The notes under the pieces were generated by a model. That model had not been told where the DNA came from and did no database searches. It saw only the letters and a program-made list of their open reading frames with translations. Below are positions 27,981 to 38,180 of a stretch of DNA of 64,000 nucleotides, one piece after another. The stretch lies in contig NZ_JAAWWK010000006.1 of assembly GCF_012272835.1 (NCBI RefSeq), positions 62,001 through 126,000 of the forward strand, written 5' to 3'. The DNA is from Spongiibacter thalassae (GTDB lineage: Bacteria; Pseudomonadota; Gammaproteobacteria; Pseudomonadales; Spongiibacteraceae). The position numbers were made by a program, and so were the translations under genes. Every line of letters starts with the position of its first letter. Within the stretch, counting starts at the first letter, position 1.

Positions 27981-29192
27981 ATGGCGACAAGCAAGACACA
28001 GGTATTTGTCTGGCAGGGCACCGACAAACAGGGGCGTAAAACCCGCGGCGAAATGTCAGCGGTGTCTCCCGCTATCGCTAAGGCGCAATTGCGTAAACAG
28101 GGCATTGCTGCCAAAACGGTCAAGCGCAAACCCAAGCCGCTGTTCTCCAGCAAGAAGCCGATAAAACCGGCAGATATCGCCATTTTTACCCGCCAGATGG
28201 CCACCATGCTCAAGGCCGGTGTACCCTTGGTACAAAGCTTTGATATTGTTGCCGAGGGCGCCGGCAACCCCACCATGACGGAGCTGGTCCTCGAGATTAA
28301 AAATGACGTTGCCTCGGGGGGAGGGTTTGCCTCGGCCTGCGCCAAACACCCGAAATATTTCGACACTCTGTTTTGCAGCCTGGTTGATGCCGGTGAGCAG
28401 TCCGGTACTCTCGAGCTGATGCTGGATCGGGTCGCCACCTACAAAGAGAAAACCGAGCAACTCAAGGCGAAGATTAAAAAGGCCCTGACCTACCCCATCG
28501 CCGTTATCGCCGTCGCCATAGTGGTCACTGCTATTCTACTTATCAAGGTTGTGCCACAGTTTGCCGAGACCTTTTCCAGTTTCGGCTCTGACCTGCCTGC
28601 GTTTACCAAAATGGTTGTCAGCATGTCCGAGTGGATGCAGGCAAACTGGTATATCGCCGCAGCTATTATCGCCGCCGCTGTCACAGCGTTCACCCAAGCG
28701 CGGCAACGCTCTCAAGCCTTTTCCGACTGGGTGGACAAGATGATGCTCAAGCTCCCCGCCGTTGGTGAAATTGTTTACAACTCAGTCATCGCGCGTTTTT
28801 CCCGCACCCTGGCAACGACCTTTGGTGCCGGTGTCCCCTTGGTGGATGCCTTGAATTCCGTAGCCGGCGCCGCCGGTAACGCCGTGTACAACAAAGCCAT
28901 TATTCAAATCAGGGACGATGTCACCACCGGGCAAACGCTTTACTCATCCATACGCTTCACCAACCTCTTCCCCACCATGCTTTTGCAAATGGTCTCCATT
29001 GGCGAGGAGTCCGGTTCACTGGACGAAATGCTCGACAAGGTCGCCAATCACTATGAAGAAGCGGTCGATAACGCGGTTGATTCCCTCACCGCATTACTGG
29101 AGCCGATGATAATGTCGGTGCTTGGCGTTCTGGTGGGCGGTATGATGATAGCCATGTACCTGCCGATATTTATGCTTGGCAGTGCCATCTAA
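27981..29192 (+). CDS. pilC: Type IV pilus inner-membrane platform protein
   Basis: A 403-residue GspF-family protein with two similar halves, each a helical cytoplasmic domain followed by membrane segments (about residues 172-192, 218-240 and 375-400). AIFTRQMATMLKAGVPLVQSFDIV (about 68-91) and FSRTLATTFGAGVPLVDAL mark the two repeats, and IGEESGSLDEML the conserved helix before the last membrane segment. It starts 24 bases after pilB. It anchors the PilB motor under the growing pilus. Confidence 0.96.
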   Translation: MATSKTQVFVWQGTDKQGRKTRGEMSAVSPAIAKAQLRKQGIAAKTVKRKPKPLFSSKKPIKPADIAIFTRQMATMLKAGVPLVQSFDIVAEGAGNPTMTELVLEIKNDVASGGGFASACAKHPKYFDTLFCSLVDAGEQSGTLELMLDRVATYKEKTEQLKAKIKKALTYPIAVIAVAIVVTAILLIKVVPQFAETFSSFGSDLPAFTKMVVSMSEWMQANWYIAAAIIAAAVTAFTQARQRSQAFSDWVDKMMLKLPAVGEIVYNSVIARFSRTLATTFGAGVPLVDALNSVAGAAGNAVYNKAIIQIRDDVTTGQTLYSSIRFTNLFPTMLLQMVSIGEESGSLDEMLDKVANHYEEAVDNAVDSLTALLEPMIMSVLGVLVGGMMIAMYLPIFMLGSAI

Positions 29193-29215
29193 AGCCTTAT
29201 TATTGCCCAGACTCC

Positions 29216-29241
29216 GCACCGCCAGCGGCGGTGCTTTTATT
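29216..29241 (+). terminator. Rho-independent terminator between pilC and pilD
   Basis: GCACCGCC (29216-29223) and GGCGGTGC (29227-29234) form a perfect eight-pair stem with a three-base loop, directly followed by TTTTATT. This is a good intrinsic terminator 23 bases after the pilC stop. The next gene, pilD, starts only 25 bases after it, so pilD must depend on read-through or on a promoter within this segment. Confidence 0.7.
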
Positions 29242-29266
29242 GCCCCTGACACTGCGACCCACAACT

Positions 29267-30148
29267 ATGTTTGACTTCACCTCAGCGCCCAGCTTCGTTC
29301 TGCTGGCCAGCACTGGTTTGCTGGCCCTCCTCTTTGGCAGCTTTTTTAATGTTGTGATTTATCGTCTGCCCAAAATGATGGAGGAAAATTGGAAACGGGA
29401 GTGCCGGCTGATTCTGGAACAGGACAGCAGCGATACCGGGAACGACTCCGACTTCAACCTCGCCTTCCCTCACTCTCACTGCCCCAGGTGCGAGGCCCCT
29501 GTGCGAGCCTGGCAGAATATTCCCGTGCTTAGTTACCTGATACTCGGTGGCAAGTGCGCCAGCTGCAAGACTGCAATCAGCCTTCGGTACCCGCTGATTG
29601 AACTGGCCACTGCTGCGCTGGCGGTGTTGGCGATCTGGCAATGGGGCGCCACCCCCCAGGGCGTGGCGATGGTTATTTTCAGCTGGGCCCTGCTGATCAT
29701 GACAATGATCGATATCGACCACCAACTCCTGCCCGACAGCTTGACCCTGCCTCTGCTATGGCTGGGACTCACATTCAATAGCACCGTGGGTAGCGTCGCC
29801 CTCAATGACGCCGTGTGGGGCGCCATTGGCGGCTATCTGTCGCTGTGGTCAGTGTACTGGCTATTCAAGCTCGTTACCGGCAAAGAGGGTATGGGGTTTG
29901 GCGACTTCAAGTTACTTGCCGCTCTGGGAGCCTGGCTCGGCTGGCAAATGCTGCCGCTCATTATTCTGTTGTCGTCGGTGGTTGGCGCAGTGCTCGGCGG
30001 CACGGTACTGATGCTACAGCGCAAGGACAGCAATGTTACCATCCCCTTTGGGCCGTACTTGGCCATCGCCGGGTGGATCGCCCTATACTGGGGCGACCAA
30101 CTCGTTGCGACTTATATGCAAATATCCGGGCTTTCGCCCGCGCCCTAG
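29267..30148 (+). CDS. pilD: Prepilin peptidase / N-methyltransferase
   Basis: A 293-residue inner-membrane aspartic protease that removes the leader of PilA and pseudopilins and methylates the new N-terminal Phe. The N-terminal domain has FNVVIYRLPKMME and two CxxC pairs (CPRC and CASC) that bind zinc. The catalytic aspartates lie in MIDIDHQLLPD and GFGDFKLLAALGAW. About seven to eight membrane segments follow. The ATG at 29267 gives the usual start; an upstream frame from 29231 overlaps the terminator region. Confidence 0.95.
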   Translation: MFDFTSAPSFVLLASTGLLALLFGSFFNVVIYRLPKMMEENWKRECRLILEQDSSDTGNDSDFNLAFPHSHCPRCEAPVRAWQNIPVLSYLILGGKCASCKTAISLRYPLIELATAALAVLAIWQWGATPQGVAMVIFSWALLIMTMIDIDHQLLPDSLTLPLLWLGLTFNSTVGSVALNDAVWGAIGGYLSLWSVYWLFKLVTGKEGMGFGDFKLLAALGAWLGWQMLPLIILLSSVVGAVLGGTVLMLQRKDSNVTIPFGPYLAIAGWIALYWGDQLVATYMQISGLSPAP

Positions 30149-30244
30149 CGGGTGGTTGAATTGTTTCGCCCCCGATGTAACCCAGATCATCAATCAACGG
30201 CTTACCGAACAACTGACCCGACTACAGACAAGACAGCACACCCT

Positions 30245-30853
30245 ATGACTAAATTGATAATCGGCTTGACCGGGGGCATTGGCAGCGGCAAAACCGCTGT
30301 CTCGACACTGTTTTCCCAAAAGGGTATCGATGTGATTGACGCCGACATCGTCGCCCGCGAGGTGGTCGAAATCGGCACCCCGGCCCTTTCCCGTATTGCT
30401 GAACACTTTGGCCCGGCGATTCTGTCCGCTGACGGCTCGCTGGATCGGGCAGCGCTGCGCAAAACCATCTTTAGCGACCCCGCAGCGAAGCAGTGGCTGG
30501 AAGCCCTGCTCCACCCTCTCATTGCAGAGGAGACCCGACGGCAGCTGGCACACGTCAGCAGTCCCTACGGCCTTTACGTGTCCCCGTTGCTGGTTGAAAT
30601 GGGCCAGCAGAACTATTGCCAGCGACTGCTGATCGTCGATGTCAGCGAAGACACCCAGCTGCAGCGCACGATGAACCGGGACAACAACGATCGCGCCCAG
30701 GTTGAACGTATTATGGCCAGCCAAGCCAACCGTCGACAGCGGCGCGAGGCCGCAGATGATATCATCGACAACAGCGGGGACCTCGCGTCTCTTGCTGTCC
30801 AGGTAGATCGCCTGCATGCTCACTATTTAACTCTTGCCAAGGAATTGAGCTGA
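30245..30853 (+). CDS. coaE: Dephospho-CoA kinase
   Basis: A 202-residue enzyme that adds the 3'-phosphate in the last step of coenzyme A synthesis. IIGLTGGIGSGKTAVS (4-19) holds the P-loop, DVIDADIVAREVVE follows, and VSPLLVEMGQQ and RIMASQANRRQRREAADDIIDN match CoaE. The ATG at 30245 is chosen over the longer open frame from 30152 because it gives the conserved start. It overlaps yacG by one base, as in other gammaproteobacteria, and follows pilD. Confidence 0.95.
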   Translation: MTKLIIGLTGGIGSGKTAVSTLFSQKGIDVIDADIVAREVVEIGTPALSRIAEHFGPAILSADGSLDRAALRKTIFSDPAAKQWLEALLHPLIAEETRRQLAHVSSPYGLYVSPLLVEMGQQNYCQRLLIVDVSEDTQLQRTMNRDNNDRAQVERIMASQANRRQRREAADDIIDNSGDLASLAVQVDRLHAHYLTLAKELS

Positions 30854-31080
30854 TGACTGCACAGCCCCCCGTTGTGGCCTGCCCAGGCTGCGGCCACAAG
30901 CAACCCTGGAATCCCGCGAACCCCTCCCGCCCTTTTTGCTCTGAACAGTGCAAAAATCAGGACTTTGTTGCCTGGGCTCACGAGGAGCACGCCATTCCCG
31001 GCTCACCGGACTTTGACGATGTACTGAGTGGTGATATTGAGTTGGGCCTGTTACAACAGCAACGAGACGGGATGCAATAA
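30853..31080 (+). CDS. yacG: DNA gyrase inhibitor YacG, zinc-binding
   Basis: A 75-residue zinc protein. CPGC (10-13) and CSEQC (29-33) give the four-Cys zinc site, and RPFCSEQCKNQDFVAWA is typical. In E. coli YacG binds the GyrB C-terminal part and blocks DNA binding. Its ATG overlaps the coaE stop. The C-terminal third is acidic and probably unstructured. Confidence 0.93.
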   Translation: MTAQPPVVACPGCGHKQPWNPANPSRPFCSEQCKNQDFVAWAHEEHAIPGSPDFDDVLSGDIELGLLQQQRDGMQ

Positions 31081-31128
31081 ACAAAGGGCGGGAGAGAGAA
31101 ATCGGGGGCTGTTCGCCGAAATGCGGGC

Positions 31129-31560
31129 TTATACCGATACAGATGCCCGAATCGCATCCACAATAGCGGCATTGGCCGCGGGCAAGGGATAATCATTCAA
31201 CTGCGCAATAGGCACCCATTGTACCGGCTGTCCTTCGCACCCCCTTGGCTGACCGCCAAAGTCGTTTACCCAGCACACGTCCAGGCAGACCTGTTTATCG
31301 CCGTAATCGTGTTCAATTTTTATCAGCGGCGCGCAGTCGGTGGGCTGGACGGTAATACCCAGCTCTTCATGCAGCTCACGGGACAAGCCGTCCAACAGAG
31401 TCTCGCCGGGTTCCAGCTTGCCCCCAGGAAATTCCCACAATCCGCCTTGATGCGCATTGGCCGCACGCCGACTGAGTAGAATCCGGCCGTCGCGGCGGAT
31501 AACCCCCACCGCCACATGGACCGATGAATCAGCTGCGGTATTCGGCATTGATTTTGACAT
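31129..31560 (-). CDS. mutT: 8-oxo-dGTP diphosphatase (MutT, Nudix)
   Basis: A Nudix hydrolase of about 143 residues that removes oxidised dGTP from the nucleotide pool. The core starts VHVAVGVIRRDGRILLSRRAANAHQGG, and the Nudix box is complete from GGKLEPGE through RELHEELGI. The start is uncertain: ATGs at 31566, 31560 and 31548 are in frame, and none has a clear ribosome-binding site. All overlap the end of argJ by 20-38 bases, suggesting translational coupling. The adjacent argJ-mutT pair is also seen in Pseudomonas. Confidence 0.92.
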   Translation of the reverse strand: MSKSMPNTAADSSVHVAVGVIRRDGRILLSRRAANAHQGGLWEFPGGKLEPGETLLDGLSRELHEELGITVQPTDCAPLIKIEHDYGDKQVCLDVCWVNDFGGQPRGCEGQPVQWVPIAQLNDYPLPAANAAIVDAIRASVSV

Positions 31561-32746
31561 AGTCATAGGAAAAATCTGTGGTCCACACGGTTTCCCGCTG
31601 CTCGCCACGGCCGAGATTGATGCGAATGGTGATTTCATCCTGCTTCATCACCGCCGCCCCGGCGGCTTCGGTGTAACTGCGGGCGCGGCCCCCGTTCTCA
31701 GCAATAAGCACCTCATCAAGGTGGACGCTGACACCGCTGACATCCAGTTTTTCAACGCCTGCGCGACCAATCGCCGCAAGGATACGCCCCCAATTCGGAT
31801 CGCTGGCAAAAAGTGCGGTTTTCACCAGTGGCGACTCCGCCACGGTATACGCCACTTTGAGGGCCTCGCTCTGGCTCGCCGCACCGCCAACTTCAACAGC
31901 AACGAATTTGGTTGCCCCCTCGCCGTCCCGCACAATAGCGTGGGCCAATACCAGAAATACCTCGTCAAATACCGCTTGCAAGGCCGCGTTCAACTCCGGC
32001 GTGTCGTCGCTCAATGCGACCCCGGAGGCGCCGCTGGCCACCAACATGCAGGCATCGTTGGTGGAGGTATCACCGTCCACAGTTATCCGGTTAAAAGACG
32101 CCTCGGCGCTTCGGGTTACCATCGCCTGCAATAGTGTCCGCGGAATAGCTGCATCACAGGCAACATAGCCCAACATGGTCGCCATATTGGGTTTGATCAT
32201 TCCGGCGCCCTTGGAAATACCGGTGATGGTAATGGTTTTACCCTGCCACTCCAGCTGCCGCGAACAGGCCTTGGGGCGTGTATCGGTGGTCATAATGCCG
32301 ATTGCCGCAGCCGCCCAGTTATCCTCGGACATATCCGACAAGGCATCCGGCAGGGCCGCAACGATTTTCTCTACAGGTAGCGGTTCACCGATCACCCCGG
32401 TTGAGAAGGGCAAAATCTGTTCGGATTTCAGTGAGGTTAATTCGGCCAGCGCCGCGCAGCAGCGATGGGCATTGGCCAAGCCCTGCTCCCCGGTGCCAGC
32501 ATTGGCATTACCGGTATTCACCAGCAAATAGCGGCTTGGGGCCGCCTGAATGTGGTTCTTGGCAACGGTCACCGGCGCAGCGCAAAAGGCGTTTTGGGTG
32601 AACACCCCCGCCGCGGTACTTCCCTCTGCCAATTCAAATACCACGACGTCCTTGCGCCCCGGCTTTTTTATTCCGGCACTGGCGATGCCAATGCGCACAC
32701 CGGGCACCGAATGCAAGGTGCCAAACTCCCCAGAACCCACCGCCAT
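31529..32746 (-). CDS. argJ: Bifunctional glutamate N-acetyltransferase / amino-acid acetyltransferase
   Basis: A 405-residue enzyme of arginine synthesis that moves the acetyl group from acetylornithine to glutamate, and in some bacteria also uses acetyl-CoA. It is made as one chain that cleaves itself before the Thr of MATMLGYVACDA, with KGAGMIKPNMATML giving that site around residues 184-197. DGDTSTNDACMLVASG and DPNWGRILAAIGRAGV are further hallmarks. Whether it is bifunctional cannot be told by eye. It lies nine bases after secA on the same strand. Confidence 0.95.
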   Translation of the reverse strand: MAVGSGEFGTLHSVPGVRIGIASAGIKKPGRKDVVVFELAEGSTAAGVFTQNAFCAAPVTVAKNHIQAAPSRYLLVNTGNANAGTGEQGLANAHRCCAALAELTSLKSEQILPFSTGVIGEPLPVEKIVAALPDALSDMSEDNWAAAAIGIMTTDTRPKACSRQLEWQGKTITITGISKGAGMIKPNMATMLGYVACDAAIPRTLLQAMVTRSAEASFNRITVDGDTSTNDACMLVASGASGVALSDDTPELNAALQAVFDEVFLVLAHAIVRDGEGATKFVAVEVGGAASQSEALKVAYTVAESPLVKTALFASDPNWGRILAAIGRAGVEKLDVSGVSVHLDEVLIAENGGRARSYTEAAGAAVMKQDEITIRINLGRGEQRETVWTTDFSYDYVKINAEYRS

Positions 32747-32755
32747 GCTATTTCC

Positions 32756-35500
32756 TTAATCCAGTTTGCCGTGACACTGTTTGTATTTTTTACCCGAACC
32801 ACAGGGACAGGGCTCATTGCGCCCCACCTTACGGCCGTCCCGCACAAAGGTTTCCGGTGCAGAGGCTTGATCCCCCGCCGCGGCTGGCTCCTCTTCAGCA
32901 GCCAGCGCTGAGGTTTCAGCATGTTGAAATTCCATCGCCCGCGCAGCTTGCTCGTCCCGGCGTTTCTGCTCCAGCGCTTCGGCACTTTCGTTCTGCTGCA
33001 GCTGCAAATGCGAGAGGAAGCGCACCACTTCGTGTTTCAGGCTGTCGAGCATTTGCTGGAACAACTCAAAGGCTTCCCGCTTGTATTCCTGTTTCGGATT
33101 CTTCTGGGCAAAGGCCCGCAGATGAATACCATGGCGCAGATGATCCATCGTTGCCAGATGCTCCTTCCACAGGGTGTCCAGCACCTGGAGCATGATATGC
33201 CGCTCGATTCTGCTCATCTCCGGACCAACGGCAGCGCGTTTTTCAGCGTAGGCGGCTTCCACAGCGTCGTATATACGCTGACGCACACCCTCTTCCTGGA
33301 GTTTCTTGTCTTCGTCCAGCCACCGCTGGATGGGCAGTTTGACGGCAAAGTCACCCTCTACCCGGCGCTCGAGCCCGGCAATATCCCATTGCTCAGCCAT
33401 GCTCTGGGGAGGAATATACTCGCCGATAACGTCCTGCACGACATCGTTGCGGATCACCCGCAACATGTCGCTGATGTCCTCTGACTCAAGCAGGTCATTG
33501 CGCTGCTGATAGACAATCTGGCGCTGGTCGTTGGCAACGTCATCGTATTCCAGCAGCTGCTTGCGGATATCGAAGTTGCGACCCTCGACCTTGCGCTGGG
33601 CCTTCTCGATGGCGTTGGACACCATGCGATGCTCGATCGCCTCACCTTTCTCCAGCCCCAGCGCCTGCATAATGCCGCGCACGCGATCCGAGGCAAAAAT
33701 GCGCATCAGGCTGTCTTCCAGCGACAGGTAAAAACGGGACGCCCCCGGATCACCCTGGCGCGCAGCCCGCCCGCGCAACTGGTTGTCGATACGCCGGGAT
33801 TCGTGGCGTTCGGTGCCGATAATATGCAGGCCACCGGCCTGTATCACCTGTTCGTGACGCAGTTTCCAGGCTTCACGCAGTTCCTTGATAACCGCTTCCG
33901 AGGGCGAATCCAGCTTTTCAATTTCAGCATCGACATTGCCACCCAGCACAATATCTGTACCGCGACCGGCCATATTGGTGGCGATGGTGACCACCCCTGG
34001 ACGACCGGCCTGAGCAATAATTTCGGCTTCTTGCTCGTGATATTTGGCGTTGAGCACCTTGTGGGTAATATTGGCCTGCTGGAAGCGGCGCGACATTTCC
34101 TCGGAGGTCTCGATCGAGGCCGTGCCCACCAGCACCGGCGCACCGGCTTCGACGATCTGTTTGACATCCTCAACGATGGCGTCGTATTTCTCTTCCTTGG
34201 TGAGATACACCAGGTCATTGGCATCGCGGCGAGCATTGGGCTTGTTGGTGGGGATAACCACCACATCGAGGCCGTATATCTGCTTGAATTCGAAGGCTTC
34301 GGTGTCCGCGGTACCGGTCATACCCGCCAGCTTGTCGAACAGGCGGAAGTAATTCTGGAAGGTAGTAGACGCGAGGGTCTGGCTTTCAGCCTGCACGGTC
34401 ACTCCCTCTTTCGCCTCAATGGCCTGATGCAAGCCCTCGGAGAGGCGGCGTCCGGGCATCGTCCGGCCGGTGTGCTCATCGATCAGCATCACCTGATCGT
34501 TCTGCACGATGTACTCCACGTTATTGTGGAACAACACATGGGCCCGCAGCGCTGAGTTGACATGGTGGAGCAGGCTGAGGTTACCCGCTGAATACAGGCT
34601 GTCACCCTCATTGAGCAAGCCCTCTTTAATCAGCAGTTCTTCCACCCGCTGGTGACCGGCCTCGGTCAACTCTACCTGACGCATTTTCAGGTCAATAACA
34701 TAGTCACCGGTTTCCGGTTCTACGCCGGTTGGGGTTTCCTCGACAGACTCGGGCACCGGCTCCAGCAGCGGAATAAAATGGTTGATCTGTTTATAGAGCT
34801 GCGAACTGTCCTGAGCAGGGCCGGAAATAATCAGCGGGGTACGGGCTTCGTCGATAAGGATCGAATCCACCTCATCGATAATCGCGAAATTGAGCTTGCG
34901 CTGGTAGCGGTCTTCCACCGCGAAGGCCATATTATCGCGCAGATAGTCAAAGCCAAATTCGTTGTTGGTACCATAGGTGATCGCGGCCTCATAGGCAGCG
35001 CGCTTTTCATCACCGGACTGCCCCGAGCGGATAATGCCCACACTCAGGCCAAGAAACTCATACAGCGGCCGCATCCAGTTGGCGTCGCGCTGGGCCAGAT
35101 AATCATTCACGGTGACCACGAACACGCCGTCGCCACTCAGGGCATTAAGGTAAACCGGCAGGGTCGCCACCAGAGTTTTCCCCTCGCCGGTGCGCATCTC
35201 GGCGATCTTCCCCTCGTGCATGGCGATACCGCCGATAAGCTGCACATCGAAGTGACGCATCCCCAGTACTCGGCGGCCCGCCTCACGGGTTACCGCAAAG
35301 GCCTCTGGCAGCAGATCGTCCAGCGACTCCCCCTCACTTAAACGGGTTTTGAACTCCGCCGTTTTCGCCTGCAAACTGGCATCGCTCAAACCGGTCAGCG
35401 CCTCTTCCTGGGCGGCAATACGAGCCACGATTTTGCGCATGCGCTTCAATTCGCGGTCATTTTTACTTCCAAATACCTTTTTGACTACTGCTGTGATCAT
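32756..35500 (-). CDS. secA: Preprotein translocase ATPase SecA
   Basis: A 914-residue motor that drives preproteins through SecYEG. Walker A lies in [20 protein letters not shown] (about residues 103-122), the DEAD-like box in [21 protein letters not shown]. The second motor domain has [14 protein letters not shown] and [21 protein letters not shown]. The C-terminal end carries the zinc site [13 protein letters not shown] that binds SecB and lipids. Length is normal (E. coli 901). There is no recognisable secM upstream. It starts at ATG 35500. Confidence 0.98.
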   Translation of the reverse strand: MITAVVKKVFGSKNDRELKRMRKIVARIAAQEEALTGLSDASLQAKTAEFKTRLSEGESLDDLLPEAFAVTREAGRRVLGMRHFDVQLIGGIAMHEGKIAEMRTGEGKTLVATLPVYLNALSGDGVFVVTVNDYLAQRDANWMRPLYEFLGLSVGIIRSGQSGDEKRAAYEAAITYGTNNEFGFDYLRDNMAFAVEDRYQRKLNFAIIDEVDSILIDEARTPLIISGPAQDSSQLYKQINHFIPLLEPVPESVEETPTGVEPETGDYVIDLKMRQVELTEAGHQRVEELLIKEGLLNEGDSLYSAGNLSLLHHVNSALRAHVLFHNNVEYIVQNDQVMLIDEHTGRTMPGRRLSEGLHQAIEAKEGVTVQAESQTLASTTFQNYFRLFDKLAGMTGTADTEAFEFKQIYGLDVVVIPTNKPNARRDANDLVYLTKEEKYDAIVEDVKQIVEAGAPVLVGTASIETSEEMSRRFQQANITHKVLNAKYHEQEAEIIAQAGRPGVVTIATNMAGRGTDIVLGGNVDAEIEKLDSPSEAVIKELREAWKLRHEQVIQAGGLHIIGTERHESRRIDNQLRGRAARQGDPGASRFYLSLEDSLMRIFASDRVRGIMQALGLEKGEAIEHRMVSNAIEKAQRKVEGRNFDIRKQLLEYDDVANDQRQIVYQQRNDLLESEDISDMLRVIRNDVVQDVIGEYIPPQSMAEQWDIAGLERRVEGDFAVKLPIQRWLDEDKKLQEEGVRQRIYDAVEAAYAEKRAAVGPEMSRIERHIMLQVLDTLWKEHLATMDHLRHGIHLRAFAQKNPKQEYKREAFELFQQMLDSLKHEVVRFLSHLQLQQNESAEALEQKRRDEQAARAMEFQHAETSALAAEEEPAAAGDQASAPETFVRDGRKVGRNEPCPCGSGKKYKQCHGKLD

Positions 35501-35854
35501 GATGGGTCGTTGCTATTCCTGGGGAGTTTGAGGTCCTGCCGACAGACTACCGAGAAAACTCAAGGCAGCTGTAGCGGCGTCGAAGGCGGCTTCTTTGAAC
35601 AGGTTTATCTCGACTACATAAAATCCGCTATATCACCAGTTTGCACCGGTACAGTTAACCATTAGCAGGCTGTCTATCGACAACAGCAGCCCGCAGAACA
35701 CTTCAGGTACACGCCGTGCTGTTCGATTCGGTGAAGGTCAGAGGGAAGCTCGAATAGTTGCCAAACTGGCGATCGCACCAACATGCCACACCGGCAAAAC
35801 CGCTGGCACGTACCCTGTGCACCGTCGCGCTACCGAAGGGCAATATCGCATAGT
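35501..35854 (-). other. Leader region between the lpxC terminator and secA; no recognisable gene
   Basis: About 350 bases precede secA. In E. coli this position holds secM, which adjusts secA translation. Here the only minus-strand ATG frames are very short: 35851-35738 (37 codons, beginning MRYCPSVARRC and then mildly hydrophobic) and a 36-codon frame starting near 35784. Neither has a Shine-Dalgarno sequence or a SecM-type arrest motif. The region must hold the secA promoter, but I cannot point to a convincing one. Confidence 0.5.
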
Positions 35855-35903
35855 TGGAAAAAGAATGCCAACCCCGAGACTGCGTGGCAGGCGCGGGGTT
35901 GGC
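35855..35903 (-). terminator. Rho-independent terminator of the dcw cluster, after lpxC
   Basis: GCCAACCCCG (minus 35903-35894) and CGGGGTTGGC (35876-35867) make a perfect ten-pair stem with a 17-base loop, followed by ATTCTTTTTCC. It lies 12 bases beyond the lpxC stop. It should end the long leftward dcw transcript and separate it from secA. Confidence 0.8.
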
Positions 35904-35914
35904 GGCGGTAGCGA

Positions 35915-36826
35915 TCACGCCCCTGCGGCGGCTACCGTATAGGTAATCGGCGCTTCGCTGGGGTCCTCGAAGGTCACCCACTCCCAGGCGTCGGTTTCCT
36001 GAATGAGCTTGCGCAGAGAGGCGTTGTTCAAGCCGTGGCCAGACTTGAATGCCTTGAATTCACCGATCAGGCTGGTGCCCAGCAGATACAGGTCGCCGAT
36101 GGCGTCGAGGACCTTGTGCTTGACGAACTCATCCTCGTAGCGCAGACCGTCTTCATTAAGAATGCGGTACTCGTCCACCACGATAGCGTTGTCAACACTG
36201 CCGCCCTGGGCCAAGCCTTTGGAGCGCAGATATTCGATTTCGTGCATGAAACCAAAGGTGCGCGCCCGGCTGACCTCCTTGACGAAAGAGGTGCTGGAAA
36301 AGTCCAGCTCGGCGTGACCGGTGCGATCGCGAAATACCGGGTGATCGAAGTCGATGGTGAAAGATACTTTAAAGCCGTCAAAAGGGAGGAAACTCGCGAC
36401 TTTATCGCCATCTTTTACCGTCACCGGACGTTTGATCCGAATAAACTTCTTCGGCGCATCCTGCTCTTCAATGCCCGCTGACTGAATCAGGAACACAAAG
36501 GGGCCGGCGCTGCCGTCCATAATCGGCACTTCTGAGGAGCTCAGCTCCACATAGGCATTATCGATACCCAAACCCGCCATCGCTGACAACAGGTGCTCCA
36601 CGGTAGACACCCGCACATCACCATTGACCAGTGTTGTAGAGAGTGTTGTGTCGCCGACATTCTCCGCATGGGCGTGGATTTCGACAACCGGGCTCAAATC
36701 GGTACGGCGAAATATCACTCCGGTATCGACAGGGGCTGGTTTCAGGGTCAAAAAGACCTTTTCACCAGTATGCAGACCGATCCCTGTCGCACGGATAGTG
36801 TTTCGCAAAGTACGCTGTCTGATCAT
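35915..36826 (-). CDS. lpxC: UDP-3-O-acyl-N-acetylglucosamine deacetylase
   Basis: A 303-residue zinc deacetylase that performs the committed step of lipid A synthesis. [20 protein letters not shown] opens the protein. The zinc ligands are His78 in STVEHLLSA and the His and Asp of [22 protein letters not shown]-like [22 protein letters not shown] is also as expected. It is the last gene of the dcw cluster, downstream of ftsZ, and is followed by a strong terminator. Confidence 0.97.
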   Translation of the reverse strand: MIRQRTLRNTIRATGIGLHTGEKVFLTLKPAPVDTGVIFRRTDLSPVVEIHAHAENVGDTTLSTTLVNGDVRVSTVEHLLSAMAGLGIDNAYVELSSSEVPIMDGSAGPFVFLIQSAGIEEQDAPKKFIRIKRPVTVKDGDKVASFLPFDGFKVSFTIDFDHPVFRDRTGHAELDFSSTSFVKEVSRARTFGFMHEIEYLRSKGLAQGGSVDNAIVVDEYRILNEDGLRYEDEFVKHKVLDAIGDLYLLGTSLIGEFKAFKSGHGLNNASLRKLIQETDAWEWVTFEDPSEAPITYTVAAAGA

Positions 36827-36961
36827 GTTTCACACTCTTACAAAAGACGTAGAAACGCCCTGACGCTACATCAAGCCGACAAATCTGTCGGCCGATGGTG
36901 CGCATCGCTACCGGGTCAAGCTGTAACCAGCGGTCAGGCTGGCCGGCGCTTTATGTGCAGA

Positions 36962-38122
36962 TCAGTCTGCCTGGCGACGCAAAAACGCTGGAATATCGAG
37001 GTACTCCATATCCTTGTCGTCAACCATCGGCGCGGCCGCTACGGCTTCGCGCGCGGCAACAGCCTGCTGATTGCGCATAATGGTAGGGCGATCCAACTTG
37101 CGATAGTCGCTTGAGCGGGGCTCCACCACTTTGTTTTCAACGGCTTTCAGCGGCACATCCTTGGTCAGGCTGTCCAGCCCCGTTGCCACAACAGTTACGC
37201 GCAGCTCGTCGCTCATTTCTGGGTCAATAACTGTACCCACCACCACGGTAGCGTCCTCGGACGCGAATTCCTTTATAGTATCCCCGACATCGCTGAACTC
37301 GCCTAGAGACAGATCCAAACCCGCGGTAATATTAACCAAAATGCCACGGGCACCTTGCAGGTTCACATCTTCCAGTAAAGGGCTGCGAATAGCGGCTTCT
37401 GCGGCCTCTGCGGCGCGGTTTTCACCGCGGGCGACACCACTACCCATCATCGCCATACCCATCTCGGACATCACTGTGCGCACGTCTGCGAAATCGACGT
37501 TAATCATACCCGGGCGGATAATCAGGTCAGCAATCCCCTGTACTGCGCCCAGCAACACGTCGTTGGCGGCCTTGAAGGCATCGAGCAGGCTGGTTTGCTT
37601 GCCCAATACCGGCAGCAGTTTCTCGTTGGGAATAGTAATCAGCGAATCCACATGCTGACGCAACTCACGCATACCCGCCTCGGCGACGGCCATACGCTTC
37701 TTGCCTTCAAAGGGGAAGGGCTTGGTCACCACCGCCACCGTCAAAATACCCAACTCCTTCGCCACTTCGGCAACCACAGGCGCGCCCCCGGTGCCGGTAC
37801 CACCGCCCATACCGGCGGTGATAAATACCATATCAGCCCCTTCCAGCGCCTCGGCAATCCGGTCGCGGTCTTCAATCGCCGCCTGGCGCCCCACTTCCGG
37901 GTTGGCGCCGGCGCCAAGCCCTTTGGTGATGGTGGTGCCCAGCTGCAACACGGTTTTGGACAGGACGTCGGTCAATGCCTGGGCATCGGTATTGGCGCAG
38001 ATAAAATCAACACCATCTACCGAGTTGGCAATCATGTGCTTAACGGCATTACCACCACCGCCACCAACACCGACAACTTTTATTACTGCGTTCTGAGGAA
38101 CGTTATCAACGAGTTCAAACAT
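36962..38122 (-). CDS. ftsZ: Cell division protein FtsZ
   Basis: A 386-residue tubulin-like GTPase that forms the division ring. [16 protein letters not shown] (about 15-30) and the GTP signature GGGTGTG (about 106-112) are present, followed by [13 protein letters not shown]. The C-terminal tail [11 protein letters not shown] is the conserved peptide that binds FtsA and ZipA. The frame is open to 38164, but the ATG at 38122 has GGGAG upstream and gives the standard MFELVDN start. A 135-base gap separates it from lpxC. Confidence 0.98.
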   Translation of the reverse strand: MFELVDNVPQNAVIKVVGVGGGGGNAVKHMIANSVDGVDFICANTDAQALTDVLSKTVLQLGTTITKGLGAGANPEVGRQAAIEDRDRIAEALEGADMVFITAGMGGGTGTGGAPVVAEVAKELGILTVAVVTKPFPFEGKKRMAVAEAGMRELRQHVDSLITIPNEKLLPVLGKQTSLLDAFKAANDVLLGAVQGIADLIIRPGMINVDFADVRTVMSEMGMAMMGSGVARGENRAAEAAEAAIRSPLLEDVNLQGARGILVNITAGLDLSLGEFSDVGDTIKEFASEDATVVVGTVIDPEMSDELRVTVVATGLDSLTKDVPLKAVENKVVEPRSSDYRKLDRPTIMRNQQAVAAREAVAAAPMVDDKDMEYLDIPAFLRRQAD

Positions 38123-38180
38123 GGTTTTTTCTCCCTTTTTGCATTTCAGCCGTGCTGCCAACACGACCGCCTACAACTCA

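Noticed and set aside
35703-35981. A 92-codon minus-strand frame overlapping the end of lpxC
   Set aside because: It begins inside lpxC in another frame and runs through the lpxC terminator hairpin; no ribosome-binding site.
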